From Moorena sp. SIOASIH (lineage in GTDB: Bacteria; Cyanobacteriota; Cyanobacteriia; Cyanobacteriales; Coleofasciculaceae): a stretch of DNA of 64,000 bases. The stretch's first letter is position 1; the number at the start of each line of letters is the position of its first letter. Made by a program: the position numbers and the translations under genes. Below the pieces are notes generated by a model, which saw only the letters and a list, made by a program, of their open reading frames with translations, searched no databases and was not told the origin of the DNA. Positions 27,850 through 38,800 of this stretch are shown here, one piece after another. The stretch covers positions 1,199,234 to 1,263,233 of the forward strand of contig NZ_JAAHIH010000004.1 in assembly GCF_010671925.1 (NCBI RefSeq). Direction: 5' to 3'.

Positions 27850-28106
27850 GGAGTCGGAGTGCCCATCACGCTAGTGTTGATCTTCCTAGACCAGGTTTAT
27901 ACACTTATCCTGATCAAAGGTGTCTATTTTTCCTGGACTTACTTTAAGAATATAGCTTAAATAGGGTGATGCTTGGGTTACGCTATGCGTGTTGATACTA
28001 GTTGATACTAGTTTAGTATGATATATGGTATAATGTTATTTCTGGTATCATACCATTTTCTATGGGACGTAACTCCCAAACTAAATTAAGTTAAGTAAAG
28101 ACTGCT

Positions 28107-28430
28107 GTGGCTAATAACAAGTCTGCCCTCAAACGCATAAAAATCGCCGAACGGAACCGAATTCGGAACAAAGCCTACAAATCAGCGGTGAAAACGCTGA
28201 CCAAGAACTATTGTGCTGCCTTAGAAGAGTACGAACGCCAACCAAGTCCGGAAGCCTTGGAAGAAGTCAAACGTCGAATGTCAGAAGCATACAGCAAAAT
28301 TGACAAGGCTGTCAAGCGTAAGGTGCTCCATCGTAATAATGGCGCTCGGAAAAAAGCAAGTCTTGCCAAAAAGCTCAAAGCTATAGAGGCTCAACTTAAC
28401 GCTACTGTGACCGAATCACCTGCTGTATGA
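28107..28430 (+). CDS. rpsT: 30S ribosomal protein S20
   Basis: A 107-residue helical, Lys/Arg-rich 16S rRNA-binding protein. MANNKSALKRIKIAERNR at the N-terminus and LHRNNGARKKASLAKKL toward the end are standard S20. The start codon is the GTG at 28107. A TATAAT box lies at 28029-28034, with an imperfect TTGATA 21 bases before it. It is first in the block rpsT-tatD-rpoB-rpoC1-rpoC2. Confidence 0.96.
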   Translation: MANNKSALKRIKIAERNRIRNKAYKSAVKTLTKNYCAALEEYERQPSPEALEEVKRRMSEAYSKIDKAVKRKVLHRNNGARKKASLAKKLKAIEAQLNATVTESPAV

Positions 28431-28538
28431 TCAGATTGCCTGACTCAGCTGACCTTAGCTAAGTGCTGCAATTAGTAATTCAGCAAAAACCGCTGTTAAT
28501 TAAACTAAACATAGATAAATAGATTAAAAACTGTATTG

Positions 28539-29351
28539 ATGCAGTTGATTGATACCCACGTCCATATCAACTTCGATGTCTTTGAGTCGGAGTTAGAGCA
28601 ATTACAGCACCGATGGCTAGAAGCTGGTGTGGTTCGTCTAGTTCACTCTTGCGTAGAACCGTCTGAGTTTACAGGCATCCAAGCTCTAGCAGAGCGATTT
28701 CCCGAAATCTCCTTCGCGGTAGGCTTGCACCCCTTAGATACCGAAAAATGGACTTCCGAAACGGAAAATCAGATTTTGACCCTAGCGCGCTCTGATGCTA
28801 GGGTCGTAGCTATCGGAGAAACGGGTTTGGATTTCTATAAAGCCAAGAACCAACAACACCAAATAGAAGTGTTCAAAGCCCAACTAGGGATTGCCCACCA
28901 ACTCGGCTTGCCACTGATTATCCACTGCCGTGATGCTGCTTCAGAAATGAGGGGCATACTGCAAGAATTTTGGGAAAGTACCGGGCAAATAAGAGGTGTG
29001 ATGCACTGTTGGGGAGGTAATCCTCAACAAACACAGTGGTTTTTGGATTTGGGGTTTTACATAAGCTTCAGTGGCATTGTGACCTTTAAGAATGCCACTC
29101 AGGTAAAAGAATCAGCCACCATGGTACCTAGCGATCGCTTACTCATCGAAACGGATTGTCCGTTCCTTGCACCAGTCCCCAAGCGAGGCAAACGAAATGA
29201 ACCAGCCTATGTCCGCTATGTAGCCGAGTGCGTTGCCCAATTACGAGGGATATCTCTAGAAGAGTTGGCTGCTCAGACCACCCAAAATGCCTGTCAGCTT
29301 TTTGGTCTTAGCCTCTCAACAGCAACTGCTGGAAAAATAGGGATTGGGTAA
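28539..29351 (+). CDS. tatD: TatD-family metal-dependent hydrolase/DNase
   Basis: A 270-residue TIM-barrel hydrolase. Metal ligands are seen in DTHVHINFD, GETGLDFY, IHCRDA, MHCWGG and IETDCPFLAP. TatD proteins act as 3'-5' exonucleases on damaged DNA or RNA. The ATG at 28539 is preferred over the TTG just before it; no strong ribosome site separates them. The position between rpsT and rpoB is a conserved cyanobacterial arrangement. Confidence 0.92.
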   Translation: MQLIDTHVHINFDVFESELEQLQHRWLEAGVVRLVHSCVEPSEFTGIQALAERFPEISFAVGLHPLDTEKWTSETENQILTLARSDARVVAIGETGLDFYKAKNQQHQIEVFKAQLGIAHQLGLPLIIHCRDAASEMRGILQEFWESTGQIRGVMHCWGGNPQQTQWFLDLGFYISFSGIVTFKNATQVKESATMVPSDRLLIETDCPFLAPVPKRGKRNEPAYVRYVAECVAQLRGISLEELAAQTTQNACQLFGLSLSTATAGKIGIG

Positions 29352-30078
29352 ATCTCAACCAGACCTGAAAGGGTAAAACCTGAAGGTTGGTTCTTGATAA
29401 TCTCAACTCCCCTACTCTCCTAGGGTTCAGTAGAAAGAGAATCATGGGGAGACTCCTAGGTTTACTGTGAACACCTATAAAAGGAAATAAGAGGAAATCA
29501 TCCAACTCTCCAACTCTTTGAATAGTACTTTTGGGAGAGGCTTACCGAGGGAGGGTTGACAAAAGGGCGCTCAGATGCTACCCTAGGTGTTCTGAATACA
29601 ACTAACCCAACGACAAGCCCCACAACGGTTTTAGTCTCCAGCTAAGCACAACCCATGTGTAGGGCAGGGCACATCGACGGTGACAAGTGTAAAAACCACA
29701 ACTAGTACCGGGAGCAATTACTCCAAGTCCAGTATAGTGTTTTGGTTGTTTTCCTGATGCCTGAGTTTCTGTCAATCTAGTAATAGACATGGTTGAAATC
29801 CCCACGGATGGTTTTCGAAAAGTGGAAGATTGAAGGCAATCTAAGCCATATGATTCAAAGCTATCAACATCTAAAACCTAGATTAGGGTTACCTAAGGTG
29901 GCAGGTGTTCAGCTAAAGAATTCCACGTTTACGTTATCTGTGGGAGTGTCAATTCTAACAGTGTATCTAGTATCTATTAGCTCGAACCCAAGTTTTAAGG
30001 AACTGTTAAAGTACAAGTACTGCCTTGGGAAGGGAATCAAAATCGGCGCTGACTTAAAAAGAGTGAAGAACAGACCCC
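29352..30078. other. Long leader region upstream of rpoB
   Basis: The 727 bases are without a supported gene. A frame at 29793-30086 (97 codons) overlaps the rpoB start and has no family features. The region probably holds the rpoB promoter and a long untranslated leader. An imperfect inverted match (CTCTCCTAGGGTTC / AGACTCCTAGG) lies near 29416-29461. Confidence 0.45.
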
Positions 30079-33000
30079 ATGACTAATCAGACTTACACAA
30101 CAGCCACCTATATGTTGCCAGACTTAGTTGAAATTCAGCGTGCTAGCTTTCGCTGGTTCTTGGAGGAGGGGCTAATTGAAGAACTCAATAGCTTCTCGCC
30201 GATTACCGACTACACTGGCAAAATGGAGCTGCACTTCTTGGGTCAAAACTACAGGCTTAAGTCTCCTAAATATGATGTGGATGAAGCCAAACGGCGAGAC
30301 AGTACCTATGCCGTACAAATGTACGTTCATACCCGGCTGATTAATAAAGAAACCGGGGAGATCAAGGAACAAGAAGTCTTCATCGGTGATTTGCCTCTGA
30401 TGACAGACCGAGGCACATTTATCATTAACGGTGCTGAGCGAGTCATTGTTAACCAAATTGTTCGCTCTCCTGGGGTTTACTACAAGTCTGAAACTGATAA
30501 AAACGGACGTCGTACCTACTCAGCCTCCTTGATTCCCAACCGGGGGGCTTGGTTGAAGTTTGAAACCGATAAAAATAACTTAGTTTGGGTGCGCATCGAC
30601 AAAACCCGTAAACTGTCTGCACAGGTGCTTTTAAAAGCCTTGGGGCTTGGTGATAGTGAAATTATCGATGCTATGCGCCACCCAGACTACTATCAAAAAA
30701 CCCTTGACAAAGAAGGGAACCCCAGTGAAGAAGAAGCCCTACTTGAGCTGTACCGCAAGCTGCGTCCTGGGGAACCTCCCACTGTTAGTGGTGGTCAGCA
30801 GTTATTGGAATCCCGTTTCTTTGACCAGAAGCGTTATGACCTAGGTCGGGTTGGTCGCTACAAAATCAATAAAAAACTACGGCTGAATATTCCTGACACG
30901 GTAAGGGTATTGACCCCCCAAGACATACTCGGGGCAATTGATTACCTAATCAACCTGGAATTTGACATTGGTAGCACAGACGATATTGACCACCTAGGAA
31001 ATCGCCGAGTGCGCTCTGTTGGTGAACTGCTGCAAAACCAAGTGCGGGTGGGACTCAATCGCCTAGAGCGGATTATTAGAGAACGGATGACCGTTTCAGA
31101 ATCCGATACCCTTACCCCAGCATCATTGGTAAACCCCAAACCCCTAGTAGCAGCGATTAAGGAATTTTTTGGGTCCTCTCAGCTGTCCCAATTTATGGAC
31201 CAGACCAATCCATTAGCTGAATTGACCCATAAACGGCGTCTGTCTGCCCTAGGTCCTGGGGGGTTAACTCGGGAACGGGCAGGTTTTGCAGTGCGGGATA
31301 TTCATCCATCTCACTATGGCAGAATTTGTCCCATTGAAACTCCAGAAGGTCCCAACGCAGGTCTGATTGGCTCCTTGGCAACCCACGCTCGGGTTAACAA
31401 TTATGGTTTTATTGAAACTCCTTCTTACCCAGTAGAAAATGGGCGAGTCCTAAAAGACCGACCGCCCTTGTACATGACCGCAGATGAAGAAGATGACCTG
31501 AGGGTAGCACCAGGAGATATTGCCTTAGATGAGGAAGGTTACATCCTGGGAGAGTCTGTACCAGTCCGATATCGGCAAGAATTCACCACCACCACCCCTG
31601 ACCAAGTGGACTATGTGGCCGTATCACCAGTGCAAATTATCTCTGTTGCGACGTCTCTAATTCCCTTCTTAGAACATGATGATGCCAACCGAGCTCTGAT
31701 GGGCTCAAATATGCAGCGGCAAGCTGTGCCATTGCTTCGACCTGAGCGCCCCTTAGTGGGAACAGGATTGGAAGCCCAGGCGGCTCGGGACTCTGGTATG
31801 GTGGTGGTTGCTGCCAGTGATGGTGAGGTGGTGTATGTCGATGCTAATACAATTCGGTTACAGCCTTATCAAAAGACCATCACAGATACCCCAGCCCTGC
31901 CAGGGGAGACGGGCAATGAAAATCAGTTAGAATTTCCTAGCCCTATCCAACCAAAAGAAACCCCACCAATTATTGAATACTCCCTCCAAAAGTACCAGCG
32001 CTCTAACCAAGATACCTGCTTGAATCAACGACCCTTGGTGTATGTAGGAGATGAAGTTGTTGCAGGTCAGGTACTGGCAGATGGCTCGGCTACAGAAGGG
32101 GGTGAAATCGCCCTGGGACAAAATATTCTAGTAGCTTATATGCCTTGGGAAGGCTATAACTACGAAGATGCCATCCTGGTTAGTGAACGGCTAGTTTACG
32201 ATGATGTCTACACAAGTATTCACGTTGAAAAGTATGAAATAGAAGCGCGACAGACTAAACTAGGTCCGGAAGAAATAACCCGAGAAATTCCCAATGTGGG
32301 GGAAGATGCCCTGCGTCAGTTAGATGAAACCGGGATCATTCGGATTGGAGCCTGGGTAGAAGCTGGGGATATCTTGGTGGGGAAAGTTACTCCCAAGGGG
32401 GAATCAGACCAGCCACCGGAAGAAAAACTATTGCGAGCTATATTTGGGGAAAAAGCTAGGGATGTTCGGGACAATTCTCTGCGAGTCCCCAATGGTGAGA
32501 AAGGGCGTGTGGTAGATGTGCGGGTATTTACCAGAGAGCAAGGGGATGAACTGCCACCGGGAGCCAACATGGTAGTGCGTGTATATGTGGCTCAGAAGCG
32601 TAAAATCCAGGTTGGTGACAAAATGGCAGGTCGTCACGGCAATAAAGGAATTATTTCCCGGATTTTGCCCATCGAAGATATGCCCTACCTGCCCGATGGT
32701 ACACCTGTAGATATTGTACTTAACCCCCTGGGAGTACCCAGTCGCATGAATGTGGGTCAGGTATTTGAATGTCTATTAGGATGGGCTGGGGAACACCTGA
32801 ATGTCCGATTTAAGCTTACTCCCTTCGACGAAATGTACGGCGCAGAAGCATCCCGCCTCACCGTCCATAACAAGCTTAAAGAAGCCAGTGAGCAACCTGA
32901 TAAAGAGTGGGTATTTAATCCAGACCATGCCGGAAAAATTACTGTCTACGATGGTCGCACCGGAGAAGCCTTTGACCAACCAGTCACAGTGGGGCAAGCC

Positions 33001-33468
33001 TATATGCTCAAGCTAGTCCACTTGGTAGACGATAAAATTCATGCTCGCTCCACCGGACCGTACTCCCTAGTGACCCAGCAACCCTTGGGGGGTAAAGCCC
33101 AACAAGGTGGTCAGCGGTTTGGGGAAATGGAAGTCTGGGCATTAGAAGCATTTGGAGCATCTTACACCCTCCAAGAATTGCTCACTGTCAAATCAGACGA
33201 TATGCAAGGGCGCAACGAAGCTCTCAATGCCATTGTCAAAGGAAAAGCCATTCCCCGACCTGGTACTCCAGAATCCTTCAAGGTACTGATGCGAGAACTC
33301 CAATCCTTAGGACTCGACATAGCTGTTCACAAAGTCGAAACCACAGAAGACGGTAGTAGCAATGATATGGAAGTCGATTTAATGACCGATTCAGAACGCC
33401 ATCGAACACCACGCTCACCAACCTATGAATCCCTCAACCAGGAAGAGTTGGAAGAAGAAGAAGCCTAA
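30079..33468 (+). CDS. rpoB: RNA polymerase beta subunit
   Basis: Catalytic beta subunit, 1129 residues, normal for cyanobacteria. Visible landmarks include the rifampicin-region sequence SQFMDQTNPLAELTHKRRLSALGPGGL and the GRICPIETPEGPNAGLIGSL segment. Further on are NILVAYMPWEGYNYEDAI, the KMAGRHGNKGIIS active-site region, and the C-terminal VGQAYMLKLVHLVDDKIHARSTGPYSLVTQQPLGGKAQ. The ATG at 30079 starts the family N-terminus. The gap to rpoC1 is 46 bases. Confidence 0.98.
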   Translation: MTNQTYTTATYMLPDLVEIQRASFRWFLEEGLIEELNSFSPITDYTGKMELHFLGQNYRLKSPKYDVDEAKRRDSTYAVQMYVHTRLINKETGEIKEQEVFIGDLPLMTDRGTFIINGAERVIVNQIVRSPGVYYKSETDKNGRRTYSASLIPNRGAWLKFETDKNNLVWVRIDKTRKLSAQVLLKALGLGDSEIIDAMRHPDYYQKTLDKEGNPSEEEALLELYRKLRPGEPPTVSGGQQLLESRFFDQKRYDLGRVGRYKINKKLRLNIPDTVRVLTPQDILGAIDYLINLEFDIGSTDDIDHLGNRRVRSVGELLQNQVRVGLNRLERIIRERMTVSESDTLTPASLVNPKPLVAAIKEFFGSSQLSQFMDQTNPLAELTHKRRLSALGPGGLTRERAGFAVRDIHPSHYGRICPIETPEGPNAGLIGSLATHARVNNYGFIETPSYPVENGRVLKDRPPLYMTADEEDDLRVAPGDIALDEEGYILGESVPVRYRQEFTTTTPDQVDYVAVSPVQIISVATSLIPFLEHDDANRALMGSNMQRQAVPLLRPERPLVGTGLEAQAARDSGMVVVAASDGEVVYVDANTIRLQPYQKTITDTPALPGETGNENQLEFPSPIQPKETPPIIEYSLQKYQRSNQDTCLNQRPLVYVGDEVVAGQVLADGSATEGGEIALGQNILVAYMPWEGYNYEDAILVSERLVYDDVYTSIHVEKYEIEARQTKLGPEEITREIPNVGEDALRQLDETGIIRIGAWVEAGDILVGKVTPKGESDQPPEEKLLRAIFGEKARDVRDNSLRVPNGEKGRVVDVRVFTREQGDELPPGANMVVRVYVAQKRKIQVGDKMAGRHGNKGIISRILPIEDMPYLPDGTPVDIVLNPLGVPSRMNVGQVFECLLGWAGEHLNVRFKLTPFDEMYGAEASRLTVHNKLKEASEQPDKEWVFNPDHAGKITVYDGRTGEAFDQPVTVGQAYMLKLVHLVDDKIHARSTGPYSLVTQQPLGGKAQQGGQRFGEMEVWALEAFGASYTLQELLTVKSDDMQGRNEALNAIVKGKAIPRPGTPESFKVLMRELQSLGLDIAVHKVETTEDGSSNDMEVDLMTDSERHRTPRSPTYESLNQEELEEEEA

Positions 33469-33514
33469 AAGGTGGCTCTATATGAGTGTCTGTGAATAGG
33501 GAAATGACAAAATT

Positions 33515-35392
33515 ATGGGAAGCCAAATAGAACAGCGGTTTGACTACGTAAAAATTGGTATTGCCTCTCCTGAGAGAATTCGTCAATGGGGAGAAAGGAC
33601 TCTGCCGAACGGTCAAATGGTCGGTGAAGTGACTAAGCCAGAAACCATTAACTATCGCACCCTCAAACCGGAGATGGATGGGCTGTTCTGTGAGCGCATC
33701 TTTGGTCCAGCTAAAGACTGGGAATGCCATTGTGGTAAGTACAAGCGGGTACGGCACCGAGGTATTGTCTGTGAACGCTGTGGTGTGGAAGTGACCGAAT
33801 CCCGGGTAAGGCGTCACCGTATGGGATACATTAAACTAGCCGCACCCGTGGCTCATGTCTGGTATCTCAAAGGCATTCCTAGCTACCTCAGTATTTTGCT
33901 TGATATGCCCCTGCGGGATGTAGAACAGATTGTCTACTTCAACGCCTACGTAGTACTAAACCCAGGTAATGCCGAAAACCTTAGCTATAAACAGCTACTC
34001 ACCGAAGACCAATGGCTGGAAATCGAGGAGCAGCTCTATAGCGAAGACTCAGACCTATCTGGGGTAGACGTGGGGATTGGGGCTGAGGCTCTGCAACGAC
34101 TCCTACAGGATTTGGATTTAGATGCGATCGCAGAAAAGCTGCGAGAAGAAATTGCGGCTTCTAAAGGTCAAAAGCGAGCTAAGCTCATCAAACGGTTGCG
34201 AGTGATTGACAACTTTATTGGCACCGGGGCTCAGCCAGATTGGATGGTGCTGAGTGTCATCCCTGTGATTCCCCCCGACCTGCGACCGATGGTCCAACTG
34301 GATGGGGGTCGCTTTGCTACCTCTGACTTGAATGACCTCTATCGACGAGTCATCAACCGCAACAATCGACTAGCCCGGTTGCAGGAAATTCTGGCACCAG
34401 AAATTATTGTCCGCAATGAAAAGCGGATGCTTCAGGAAGCTGTGGATGCCCTGATTGACAATGGCAGGCGAGGGCGGACGGTCGTAGGGGCAAACAATCG
34501 ACCCCTGAAGTCCCTCTCGGACATTATCGAAGGTAAACAGGGTCGCTTCCGACAAAACCTGCTAGGAAAACGGGTGGATTACTCCGGACGGTCAGTGATT
34601 GTAGTCGGCCCAAAGCTGCATATCCACCAGTGTGGTTTGCCCAGAGAGATGGCGATTGAGCTGTTTCAACCTTTTGTGATTCACCGCCTGATTCGTCAGG
34701 GTTTGGTGAATAACATAAAAGCAGCTAAAAAATTGATTCAACGGGGAGATCCCACTGTGTGGGACGTACTCGAAGAAGTGATTGCAGGTCACCCGGTCAT
34801 GCTAAATCGAGCCCCAACTCTACACCGACTAGGAATTCAAGCCTTTGAACCCATTTTGGTAGAAGGTCGTGCCATTCAACTGCACCCCTTAGTCTGTCCA
34901 GCGTTTAATGCCGACTTTGATGGCGACCAGATGGCAGTACATGTGCCCCTATCCCTAGAATCCCAAGCAGAGGCTAGGTTGTTAATGCTGGCATCGAACA
35001 ATATTCTCTCACCAGCAACAGGTCGCCCTATTATAGCACCGAGTCAAGATATGGTTTTGGGATGCTATTATCTAACCGCCAAAAATCCCAAGGCAACCAA
35101 GGGAGCAGGTCGTTACTTTGCTAACCTCGAGGATGCAATCAAAGCCTACGAACAAAAGCAAGTACACCTCCATGCCTATATTTGGGTGCGCTATGACGGC
35201 ATAGTTGATACAGACGAACCAGACAAGGAGATGATTTCTGAAAAATCTTCACCCGATGGTATGGTGACCAAAGTCTACAAAAACCGGCGAGTGAGGGAAA
35301 CAGCCGATGGTGAACTTATTTCCCAGTACATCCGCACCACCGCAGGTCGGATCATCTACAACAAAACTATTCAAGAAGCCCTATGGGGCTAG
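33515..35392 (+). CDS. rpoC1: RNA polymerase gamma subunit (beta' N-terminal part)
   Basis: A 625-residue subunit equivalent to the N-terminal part of bacterial beta', as in all cyanobacteria and plastids. The zinc-binding CHCGKYKRVRHRGIVCERCGVEV lies near residues 70-95, and the catalytic magnesium loop NADFDGDQMAVH is intact. Unusually, the next gene, rpoC2, is 461 bases away because a heptad repeat element sits between them. Confidence 0.98.
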   Translation: MGSQIEQRFDYVKIGIASPERIRQWGERTLPNGQMVGEVTKPETINYRTLKPEMDGLFCERIFGPAKDWECHCGKYKRVRHRGIVCERCGVEVTESRVRRHRMGYIKLAAPVAHVWYLKGIPSYLSILLDMPLRDVEQIVYFNAYVVLNPGNAENLSYKQLLTEDQWLEIEEQLYSEDSDLSGVDVGIGAEALQRLLQDLDLDAIAEKLREEIAASKGQKRAKLIKRLRVIDNFIGTGAQPDWMVLSVIPVIPPDLRPMVQLDGGRFATSDLNDLYRRVINRNNRLARLQEILAPEIIVRNEKRMLQEAVDALIDNGRRGRTVVGANNRPLKSLSDIIEGKQGRFRQNLLGKRVDYSGRSVIVVGPKLHIHQCGLPREMAIELFQPFVIHRLIRQGLVNNIKAAKKLIQRGDPTVWDVLEEVIAGHPVMLNRAPTLHRLGIQAFEPILVEGRAIQLHPLVCPAFNADFDGDQMAVHVPLSLESQAEARLLMLASNNILSPATGRPIIAPSQDMVLGCYYLTAKNPKATKGAGRYFANLEDAIKAYEQKQVHLHAYIWVRYDGIVDTDEPDKEMISEKSSPDGMVTKVYKNRRVRETADGELISQYIRTTAGRIIYNKTIQEALWG

Positions 35393-35403
35393 GTAAAAGT
35401 TAA

Positions 35404-35839
35404 GCATTTAGAATTTAGAATGCGTGAATTTAGAATTTAGAATTAGGAAATTCAAGAGAATGTAGAATTTAGAATGTAGAATTTAGAATGTAGGATTTTC
35501 AAGCTGAGGGCGTGACATGAGCCCATAAAAGCTTACTATATAAGGCTTTGATGCCAATGATATCAGGCAATATACAGTCGTAAATTGACCCTCTTTTCAT
35601 TTTCTGGAAGCTCAAACCCTTATAACTGCATCCAAGGTCGCGCCCAAAACAGCATGTATTTTTTTATAACTGATGGGCTTAAATTATTACCCAGTAAGGT
35701 TTTCAGATTGCATGTCACCCCCCCAGATTTTAAATTCTTAATTCTTAATTCTTAATTCTTAATTCTTAATTCTTAATTCTTAATTCTTAATTCTTAATTC
35801 TTAATTCTTAATTCTTAATTCTTAATTCTTAATTCTTCA
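35404..35839. repeat. Heptad element inserted between rpoC1 and rpoC2
   Basis: The left arm (35404-35495) is irregular GAATTTA/GAATGTA heptads. The right arm (35728-35839) is about 15 perfect AATTCTT units. Between them lies a unique spacer of about 230 bp. The right arm ends 15 bases before the rpoC2 start codon. The two arms are complementary and could pair in the polycistronic mRNA. Confidence 0.88.
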
Positions 35840-35853
35840 TCCCCTTCAAAATC

Positions 35854-38800
35854 ATGGCAGATAAAAAAGCTCAAAAAGACTGGATTTTTTATAATCGGAT
35901 TGTTGATAAAGGCCGCTTAAAAAAGCTGATCTCTTGGGCGTATACCAAATATGGCAGTGCCCGGACAGCCCAAATGGCAGACAAACTCAAAGATCTGGGG
36001 TTTCGCTATGCTACCCAGGCGGGGGTTTCTATCAGTGTAGATGACCTGCAAGTGCCACCAGCTAAACGCCAGATGTTAGATGAGGCGGAAGCTATGATTC
36101 GTGCCACAGAAGGCCGGTTCACTAGGGGTGAAATTACTGAAGTTGAACGGTTTCAAAAAGTTATCGATACCTGGAACGGAACCTCTGAGGCTCTCAAAGA
36201 TGAGGTCGTCCGTAACTTCAAAGACACAAACCCCCTAAATTCAGTGTACATGATGGCTTTTTCCGGAGCACGGGGTAACTTGTCTCAGGTGCGGCAATTG
36301 GTAGGTATGCGGGGTCTGATGGCTAATCCCCAAGGTGAAATTATTGACCTACCGATTAAGACTAACTTCCGGGAAGGCTTAACGGTAACGGAATACATTA
36401 TCTCATCCTACGGAGCCCGCAAAGGCTTGGTGGATACTGCCCTGAGAACGGCTGACTCTGGATACCTCACCCGTCGTCTGGTGGATGTTTCCCAGGACGT
36501 GATTGTACGAGACCTTGATTGTGGCACCACTCGGGGCATCAAAATCACACCCATGACCGATGGCGATCGCGTTTTAATTTCCCTAGCGGATAAGCTCTTA
36601 GGTCGAATTTTAGCAGAGGAATTGGTTCATCCAAAAACCAAGAAAGTAATTGCTAAACAAAACCAAGATGTATCTGATGAACTAGCCAAAGAGATTGAAT
36701 CGTCTGGTATTAAAGAAGTAATGGTGCGATCGCCTCTAACCTGTGAAGCCCAGCGGTCAGTTTGCCAGAGATGCTATGGTTGGAGCTTAGCTCATGGGCA
36801 CATGGTGGATTTGGGCGAAGCGGTAGGGATTATTGCTGCCCAGTCTATTGGGGAACCAGGAACTCAGTTGACTATGCGGACCTTCCACACGGGGGGTGTG
36901 TTTACCGGGGAAGTGGCACGCCAGCTCTCTGCTCCCATGAAGGGTGTAGTAAGCTTTGGTAAAAACCTACGTACCCGCCAAGTTAGGACTCGCCACGGTG
37001 ACGACCGTCAACAAGTGGAAGTAGCTGGGGATCTGATTTTGGAAACAACTAATGGCTCTGCCAAAACCTTTCCTTTAACAGCGGGCTCCTTGCTCTTAGT
37101 CAGTAATGGGCAAACGGTCAACAAGGGTGATCTCTTAGCGGAAGTAGCCCTGAGTAAAAGCCGTCCCTCCACAGAAAAAGCGGCTAAGGATGTGGCATCG
37201 GATTTAGCCGGGGAAGTGCTATTTGCTGACTTAGTCCCCGAGGAAAAAACAGATCGACAGGGTAATACCACTCGGATTGCCCAGCGCAGCGGTTTGCTCT
37301 GGATTTTATCTGGGGAAGTCTATAACCTACCCCCTGGTGCCGAACCGGTGGTGAAAAATGGGGATACTGTAGAGATGGGGACAGTAATGGCGGAAACCAA
37401 ATTAGTCACACTCAACGGTGGTGTGGTGCGACTGACCCCAGGCAAAAGAGAAATTGACATTATCACAGCTTCCGTCCGCTTGGATCAATCACAGGTGAGA
37501 ATGGAAAGCACGGGGGGTCGGGAACAATATGTGATTCATACCGCCAATAATCAGCACTTTTCCCTGAAGGCAACCCCTGGCACAAAGGTAATCAACCACC
37601 AGGTGGTGGCGGAACTGATTGATGACCAATACTACACTAAAACCGGTGGCATCATTAAATATGCTGGTGTAGAGGTGGCTAAACGGGGTAAAGCCAAGCA
37701 AGGTTACGAAGTTACCAAAGGGGGTACCTTACTCTGGATTCCGGAAGAATGCCATGAGGTTAACAAAGATATTTCCCTGCTGCTTGTGGAAGACGGTCAA
37801 TACGTGGAAGCAGGGACAGAAGTGGTTAAGGATATCTTCTGTCAGTCGTCCGGTGTAGTGGAAGTTGTCCAAAAAAATGACATCCTCCGGGAAATTGTGG
37901 TTAAGCCTGGGGAATTTCATCTGGTGGATAACCTGCCAGAGAACATGACCAGTGAGGGTCAGCTGATCTATCCCGGCTCCGAGCAGTTGCCAGGGATAAC
38001 GGTAGACAACCTGTGTTATGGAGAAGCAGTGGATACACCTGATGGTATGGCACTGCTGCTGCGGCCAGTGACGGAGTTTGCTGTACCAGATGAGCCAGCG
38101 GTTCCCTCTCAGGCGTCCATTAATACCCAAGACAATTCCAACCAAGCTCCCCAAGGAACCCAGATTGAATTGCGAGCCCTCCAACGCATTCCCTATAAAG
38201 ATGGAGAGCGGGTCAAGTCTGTGGATGGGGTGGAATTACTCCGCACCCAGCTGGTATTGGAAATGAGCAGCCCCGATGCTGGCAGTGACCATTCTAGTTC
38301 ATCCCAGCTGAGTGCTGACATTGAGTTAGTCAGTACTGAGGAGGATGAAGCCTCTGAGGATATGCGATTACAACTGGTTATCCTGGAGTCGTTGGTGGTT
38401 CGCCGGGATAGCAATGCAGATCCGTTAGGGGGCAATACCAAAACCCGGATTTTAGTCAATGATGGGGACGAAATTCCTGCAGGTGCGGTAGTGGCTCGAA
38501 CAGAAATTCAGTGTAAGGAAGCTGGTGAAGTCCGGGGGATTCAAGAAGGATTGGAAGCCATTCGCCGAGTGCTGGTGGTCAGGGATGCTGACCGAGTCAC
38601 AATCCCGATTACATCTCCTGCCACAGTCAAAGTAGGGGATTTGGTCGTTGGTACCAACACCTTAGCGGAAGGGACACCCGCTGGAGAATCAGGTCAGGTG
38701 GTTCAGGTGACGGATGATTCCGTTATCCTGCGACTGGCTCGTCCATACCGAGTTTCTGCAGGGGCAATTTTGCAAATTGACAAGGGAGATTTGGTGCAGC

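Noticed and set aside
29793..30086. 97-codon frame overlapping the rpoB start
   Set aside because: No family features, overlaps rpoB by 8 bases, and is probably untranslated leader.
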